A DNA stretch of 38,339 nucleotides from NCBI GenBank assembly GCA_029975435.1, contig JARKPC010000166.1, positions 1 through 38,339 of the forward strand. The letters are read 5' to 3'. Under the pieces are notes generated by a model. That model did no database searches. It saw only the letters and a list, made by a program, of their open reading frames with translations, and was not told the DNA's origin. The position numbers and the translations under genes are program-made. The stretch comes from Propionivibrio sp. (GTDB lineage: Bacteria; Pseudomonadota; Gammaproteobacteria; Burkholderiales; Rhodocyclaceae). Numbering within the stretch: the first letter of the stretch is position 1; each line of letters opens with the position of its first letter. Positions 32,086 to 38,339 of the stretch are shown one piece after another.

Positions 32086-32162
32086 CATGGAACGTGGTGG
32101 CAACAGGTTGCCGATTCCCGGACGACGGGCGCCCGTGCCGGCCGCACGCTTCCCTTATGTTC

Positions 32163-32226
32163 GCTGGCGCTGCCGGCAGCATGCCCAGGCAGTCGAGACC
32201 TTCAAGACTGCGGTGCGGTTCGCCGC
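32163..32226 (+). repeat. Two-hairpin leader repeat, copy B
   Basis: Hairpin GCTGGCG-CTGC-CGGCAGC (32163-32180, one G-G mismatch), conserved CATGCCCAGGCAG (32180-32192), linker with TTCAAG, then GCGG-TTCG-CCGC (32215-32226). The linker length is identical to copies A and C. It precedes the 265-residue gene by about 108 bases; another hairpin, CTCCCG/CGGGAG (32289-32306), lies just before that gene's Shine-Dalgarno. Confidence 0.6.
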
Positions 32227-32333
32227 GCTGGTTGATTCTTTCACCGGACGCATGCTGCGTCCATCCACCTCACCCTCAAGGGACAAACCTCCCGTGCGGG
32301 CGGGAGTCCCTTGGTTACCACAAGGAGTCTTCC

Positions 32334-33131
32334 ATGGATACTCAAGCCATTCGCGCACAAATGCCGATGCTCGTTCGCGGCCATGTGCCTTCCAACATCC
32401 GTACCTTCACGTTCAACATCTTCGACGGCCAGCCCAAGGTTTCGACGCTGGGCTTCCACATCGATCCGAAGCCCTTCGAGGGCAGAGTCATCGCCACCAC
32501 CGACGAGGCCATCGTCGTCAAGACGGGACGGGCCGAATTCGCGGTGCTCGACCGGACGCTCGTAACCGAGGTGCCCGACGAAGGCGCCAAGGTGCAGGTT
32601 GAACCCTACGCCAGACGCCGTTTCGACGGCCTGCGCGCCGACACGCCCGAGGAGCGAACGCAGTTCACCGCCGATGGCAAGCCCTACACGGTAAAGACGC
32701 TGGTGCTCGGATCCGCACCGGCGAAGCTACCAATCCCCGAAGTCCGTTGCCCCGAGTTGCAGGAACTGATCCAGCAGATGGAGCAGTTACCCGCACCCGA
32801 TGGCTTCCGGCGTATCACGCACTTGCTGGTAGATGCGGGCGCGAGCGAATTCACATGGGTCGATCCACGGCCCAAGGACATCATCGCGACGCCACCGGCC
32901 ATCAGCTTCACGGTGGCCACCGCGAAATTCCAGGGGCGCATCACCGTGCTGTATGAGCGCGGGCTCGACGTGTATGCGGTGGAGCTGTACCGCGACGGCG
33001 AACTGATCGAACGGGTCGATGAGGTGTTCTTCGACGCCCTCGGCGAGACGCTGGAACGGCTAATCGACGACGGGAGTTGGCGGCGCATTCGCGTGCAACG
33101 CCTGTCTGGCCGCAAGTCAGTTCAGCACTAA
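32334..33131 (+). CDS. ICE protein of unknown function
   Basis: 265 residues from the ATG at 32334, with AAGGAG eight bases upstream. I do not recognise a named family. The N-terminal third (residues 20-95) reads as a beta-rich domain (FTFNIFDGQPKVSTLGFHIDPKPFEGRVIATTDEAIVVKTG), and the C-terminal third has alternating strands (ISFTVATAKFQGRITVLYERGLDVYAVELYRDGELIERVDEVFFDAL). No signal peptide or membrane helix is present. It is the first gene after leader copy B and is followed by the DUF3085 gene 65 bases later across a hairpin. Confidence 0.68.
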   Translation: MDTQAIRAQMPMLVRGHVPSNIRTFTFNIFDGQPKVSTLGFHIDPKPFEGRVIATTDEAIVVKTGRAEFAVLDRTLVTEVPDEGAKVQVEPYARRRFDGLRADTPEERTQFTADGKPYTVKTLVLGSAPAKLPIPEVRCPELQELIQQMEQLPAPDGFRRITHLLVDAGASEFTWVDPRPKDIIATPPAISFTVATAKFQGRITVLYERGLDVYAVELYRDGELIERVDEVFFDALGETLERLIDDGSWRRIRVQRLSGRKSVQH

Positions 33132-33140
33132 CCTCTGCGC

Positions 33141-33167
33141 GGCTTCCCGTCCTAGCGGCGGGAAGCC
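33141..33167 (+). promoter_or_regulatory. Hairpin between the 265-residue gene and the DUF3085 gene
   Basis: GGCTTCCCG (33141-33149) pairs perfectly with CGGGAAGCC (33159-33167) around a 9-base loop. It lies about 20 bases before the CTGGAG ribosome-binding site of the DUF3085 gene. Confidence 0.55.
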
Positions 33168-33196
33168 CTTCATCCCTTTACCTGGAGATCACATCC

Positions 33197-33580
33197 ATGT
33201 CTGTTCGATTCAAAGGCTCGACTCTACGGGCCGTACTTGTCGAAGCGCTCGTCAGCCAATGCCGGGGCATCCAGGTCAAGAACCGGGGTGTGTACTTCAT
33301 GGCCGAACTCGGCGAACACCGACCTGATGGGCGCCAGAAACGCCTCGCCTACGCTGTCGGCTGCAATCCGGACGTCGATCCCTTCGATGACTGGAGGGAG
33401 CTGGCGCGCGCAGAGTTCGGTGGCGATGACTTCGGCGAGTTCTTCGATCCGCAGGATGGCGTTTTCGCGCTCATCCTGAACGGCGAGGGCGACCTCGATG
33501 TGTCCGCCACGGCAACGCATCTGTCTCTGCGGGGCGATGACACCGACGCGGAAAGGCACCTGATCGCCCAACGTTCCTAG
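33197..33580 (+). CDS. DUF3085-family ICE protein
   Basis: 127 residues. It matches the DUF3085 pattern seen in ICE and plasmid backbones: RFKGSTLRAVLVEALVSQCRGIQVKNRGVYFMAELGEHRPDGRQKRLAYAVGCNPDVDPFDDWRELARAEFGGDDFGEF. It is a small soluble alpha/beta protein of unknown activity. CTGGAG stands about ten bases before the ATG. The next backbone gene (DUF3577) has been pushed about 3 kb away by the mercury-resistance insertion. Confidence 0.82.
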   Translation: MSVRFKGSTLRAVLVEALVSQCRGIQVKNRGVYFMAELGEHRPDGRQKRLAYAVGCNPDVDPFDDWRELARAEFGGDDFGEFFDPQDGVFALILNGEGDLDVSATATHLSLRGDDTDAERHLIAQRS

Positions 33581-33702
33581 CTCCCGCTCCGGGGGCATCC
33601 TATTTCCTTGCGCCGCGGCTCTCACCGCGCGCGTGCTCGTCTCCAACCTCATCCTGGGCGAAGCGCGACACCGTGTAGGCGTTCATCGAACACTTTATTT
33701 CC
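33581..33702. other. Left edge of the mercury-resistance insertion
   Basis: 122 bases between the DUF3085 stop and the merA stop. No gene, transposase or recognised transposon inverted repeat is visible. GCCGCGGCTCTCACCGCGC (about 33613-33631) can form a small hairpin that could end the merTPA transcript. Confidence 0.4.
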
Positions 33703-36517
<2,815 letters not shown>

Positions 36518-36604
36518 AGGGCACCTTTTCAAAGCGGGCGGCGACGAGTGCCAATTGCCGCTCGCGCGGGTGCCGTCCTGGCGCCACGCTTCCCTCCATG
36601 TTCC

Positions 36605-36672
36605 GCTGACTCCCGTCAGCAACATGCCCAGGTAGCCACGATCCTCAAGGCTATGGCGCGGTTCCGACCGCG
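36605..36672 (+). repeat. Two-hairpin leader repeat, copy C
   Basis: Hairpin GCTGAC-TCCC-GTCAGC (36605-36620), conserved CATGCCCAGGTAG (36623-36635), linker with CTCAAG, then CGCGG-TTCCGA-CCGCG (36657-36672). It lies in the 312-base gene-free gap 36518-36829, about 158 bases before the DUF3577 start. The bases before it (CACGCTTCCCTCCATGTTCCGCTG-like) also match copy B. Its presence shows the ICE backbone resumes here after the mer insertion. Confidence 0.6.
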
Positions 36673-36829
36673 TTGATCACTCCAGTTCGCACCGGCATCC
36701 ATGCGCGAACGTCCATCGGTTTCCGATGGCGATGCCACGAAGCTGTTCCATCAACCCACGCGGGGGTTCCACACCTTCCCCGCCTGGGTCGGGTGTGTCT
36801 CCGCCTCTTTGTTCTTCAGGAGATTCACC

Positions 36830-37384
36830 ATGACCACTTCCACCGAAAAGTCCTACTTCGACCTGCATATTACCGGCCTCGGGTATCTCAATCGCATCCG
36901 CGAAGTGAAACCAAAGAAAGGCGATGCGTTCCTGGCCTGCGACATCGCAGCCTTGAATGGTCCCAGCGATGACGTCTCGTACGTGCGTTTCGACGCGCGA
37001 GTATCAGGCTCTGAAGCGCAGCACCTGGTTCGTCGCTGCATCGATGCCGTCGAGGCGGAGAAGAAAGTGATGATCGGGTTTCGCCTCGGCGACCTGTGGA
37101 CCGACACCTTCACCTATTCCAAGGGAAAGCGTGCCGGCGAGCAAGGTGTAAGCCTCAAGGCCCGCCTGCTGTTCGTCAGCTGGATCAAGGTCGACGGCAA
37201 GCTCGTCTACAAGGCGGAGTCCAAGCCGACCGAGACCGACGAGCGCGACCCGGAAGTCCCTGTGACGTCCGACGCACCTGCCGCGCAGCAAGCTCCAGCA
37301 CCTGAGCCTTCCAAGCCTGCCGCGGATGCTGCTGACGACGACACTGCCGATGCTCCCGCATTGACCGTGGCCGAGTCGTTCTGA
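36830..37384 (+). CDS. DUF3577 / STY4534-family ICE protein
   Basis: 184 residues from the ATG at 36830, with CAGGAG eight bases before it. It matches DUF3577: KSYFDLHITGLGYLNRIREVKPKKGDAFLACDIAALNG, VSYVRFDARVSGSEAQHLVRRCIDAVEAEKKVMIGFRLGDLW and KARLLFVSWIKVDGKLVY. This first part looks like an OB-type fold, so nucleic-acid binding is plausible; STY4534 relatives are annotated as ICE replication proteins. The last 45 residues are acidic and Ala/Pro-rich. The upstream leader includes copy C and a CACACC/GGGTGTG hairpin. Confidence 0.84.
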   Translation: MTTSTEKSYFDLHITGLGYLNRIREVKPKKGDAFLACDIAALNGPSDDVSYVRFDARVSGSEAQHLVRRCIDAVEAEKKVMIGFRLGDLWTDTFTYSKGKRAGEQGVSLKARLLFVSWIKVDGKLVYKAESKPTETDERDPEVPVTSDAPAAQQAPAPEPSKPAADAADDDTADAPALTVAESF

Positions 37385-37388
37385 TCCG

Positions 37389-37420
37389 CAAGGCCCGTTT
37401 CCCTAGGGCCTTGTCTTCTC
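37389..37420 (+). terminator. Hairpin after the DUF3577 gene
   Basis: CAAGGCCC (37389-37396) pairs with GGGCCTTG (37406-37413) around a 9-base loop, followed by TCTTCTC. It is terminator-like but lies directly before the DUF3275 gene's CAGGAG, so it may attenuate rather than stop. Confidence 0.45.
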
Positions 37421-37439
37421 ATAGTCAGCAGGAGACCTC

Positions 37440-38045
37440 ATGATCACCATCCCTGGCCAACTGGCCATCAAGACCATTCACGGCAGGAACGGCGACTTCA
37501 ACGTCGGTCGTCTGGCAACCTCCATTGGCGAGTTCGTCGTGAAAAACGCCGAACTCGACCAGTACACCGAAGGCAAGTACGAGGGCGATTTCGTCATCGC
37601 TGAGATTCGCCCCTCCACGTACAGCGCCAACGGCCGCATGGTCATCGAAATTCGCGCCCTCCTAGGCGGGATGACGTTGTCCAACATCGATGCCCTGAGC
37701 CGCGACGAAGCCCGCCAGCTGAGTCCGCAGGAGGTCGATCCGATCGACGAGGAAACCCAGGCGCCCGCGCCGGACTCGACGAAGGTCACACCTAAGTCGA
37801 AGTCGCGTTCTTCTCGCGATCCTCTGGTCGACACCACGCCGTTCGGCAGTGAGCCAGTCACAGCAGCATCCGAGGCTTCGGCCGACGATGCAATGTTGTT
37901 CGGCGCGCTCTGGCCGCTGGGCGATGTCGTCAAGCTGGACGCCACCGTCGATCGCCGCGTCCTGCGTCAGCAGCGCGACCGTCTCGGTGTGTTGGGCTAC
38001 GAGTTTGCTCCGCTGTCCCAGGACTGGCATCTCGCCCAGGCCTGA
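37440..38045 (+). CDS. DUF3275-family ICE protein
   Basis: 201 residues. The start MITIPGQLAIKTIHGRNGDFNVGRLATSIGEFVVKNAELDQYTEGKYEGDFVIAEIRPSTYSANGRMVIEIRALL is the DUF3275 domain; a polar linker rich in Pro, Ser and Lys (about 90-140) follows, then a conserved C-terminal piece LFGALWPLGDVVKLDATVDRRVLRQQRDRLGVLGY. Function unknown, but it accompanies DUF3577 in the ICE replication and accessory set. CAGGAG stands seven bases before the ATG. Confidence 0.83.
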   Translation: MITIPGQLAIKTIHGRNGDFNVGRLATSIGEFVVKNAELDQYTEGKYEGDFVIAEIRPSTYSANGRMVIEIRALLGGMTLSNIDALSRDEARQLSPQEVDPIDEETQAPAPDSTKVTPKSKSRSSRDPLVDTTPFGSEPVTAASEASADDAMLFGALWPLGDVVKLDATVDRRVLRQQRDRLGVLGYEFAPLSQDWHLAQA

Positions 38046-38052
38046 TTCCTAT

Positions 38053-38098
38053 CGCCGCATCAGCGGCGTTCTACCACCCACCGGGGTTCCTTCCCCGG
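38053..38098 (+). promoter_or_regulatory. Two hairpins before the DUF932 gene
   Basis: CGCCGC-ATCA-GCGGCG (38053-38068) and CCGGGG-TTCCTT-CCCCGG (38081-38098) precede the AAGGAG of the DUF932 gene. They fit the run of GC-rich hairpins in the gene leaders after topB. Confidence 0.5.
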
Positions 38099-38136
38099 CG
38101 GGGCGGGGCTCCGGTCTCTTCTCCAAGGAGATCGTC

Positions 38137-38339
38137 ATGCAACTTGCATCCCGTTTTGCTTATCGCTCCCCAGTGCTGCGGTCGAATCAGCCGCTGCCGG
38201 ACGACCAGATCCGCACCGTCGCACCCTCCATCTTCGCGGACACCCCGCACGAAAGCCGATCCGAACGGTACAGCTACATCCCCACGGCCGCTGTACTGAC
38301 CGAACTACGCAAAGAAGGCTTCCAGCCGTTCATGGTGTG
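38137..38339 (+). CDS. DUF932 phage/plasmid-like protein (3' end outside window)
   Basis: The first 67 codons only. AAGGAG lies eight bases before the ATG at 38137. The sequence MQLASRFAYRSPVLRSNQPL and then YIPTAAVLTELRKEGFQPFMV matches the N-terminus of DUF932 (TIGR03299-type) proteins, common in ICEs and phages next to DUF3275 and DUF3577 genes. Role unknown. The window ends inside the gene. Confidence 0.75.
   Translation, partial: MQLASRFAYRSPVLRSNQPLPDDQIRTVAPSIFADTPHESRSERYSYIPTAAVLTELRKEGFQPFMV

Overview
The window looks like the chromosome of a high-GC betaproteobacterium (Rhodocyclales-like by inference: the run yicC / Ser-Thr kinase-phosphatase / rph / rdgB / hemW, a thiS-thiG-trmB run, a PEP-CTERM protein and many overlapping genes) carrying one end of an integrated conjugative element. 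No ribosomal RNA, complete tRNA, CRISPR array or transposase was seen.

Bases 1-2256 are a lower-GC accessory patch: a small membrane protein and two predicted lipoproteins. Bases 2257-19404 are ordinary core chromosome: the YicC ribonuclease; a eukaryotic-type kinase with its PP2C-type phosphatase; RNase PH, the ITP/XTP pyrophosphatase RdgB and the radical-SAM protein HemW in an overlapping run; a PEP-CTERM exported protein; an ankyrin-repeat protein; a TonB-family protein; TrmB, ThiG and ThiS; a four-gene polyamine-type ABC importer with a clear promoter; an Lrp/AsnC regulator; a phosphotransferase/P-loop kinase fusion; and an SDR oxidoreductase.

At 19433-19455 lies a 23-base copy of the 3' end of a tRNA-Gly gene on the minus strand, followed on that strand by a strong terminator. 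This is the attachment-site junction of an integrative and conjugative element (ICE) of the ICEclc / PFGI-1 / SPI-7 relatedness group, which runs rightward past the end of the window. The intact tRNA and the integrase should be at the other, unseen end. The ICE backbone here carries the maintenance and regulation block (unknown 247-residue protein, AlpA, ParA, a HicA-like small protein, a ParB-like protein, DUF2857), a replication block (STY4528-family protein, PFL_4669, DUF3158, SSB, topoisomerase III) and accessory backbone genes (unknown proteins, DUF5983-like, DUF3085, DUF3577, DUF3275, DUF932). A mercury-resistance operon (merR / merT-merP-merA), with merP frameshifted, is inserted between the DUF3085 and DUF3577 genes.

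The most interesting signals are non-coding or hidden inside genes. First, a candidate replication origin lies inside the STY4528 replication gene: a consensus DnaA box, six copies of a heptamer arranged as palindromes, then an AT-richer repeat tract, recalling the phage lambda origin inside gene O. Second, a two-hairpin leader with fixed spacing occurs three times, each time upstream of an ICE gene. Third, a roughly 480-base hairpin-rich, gene-free stretch after topB ends in a terminator and could be a structured RNA.
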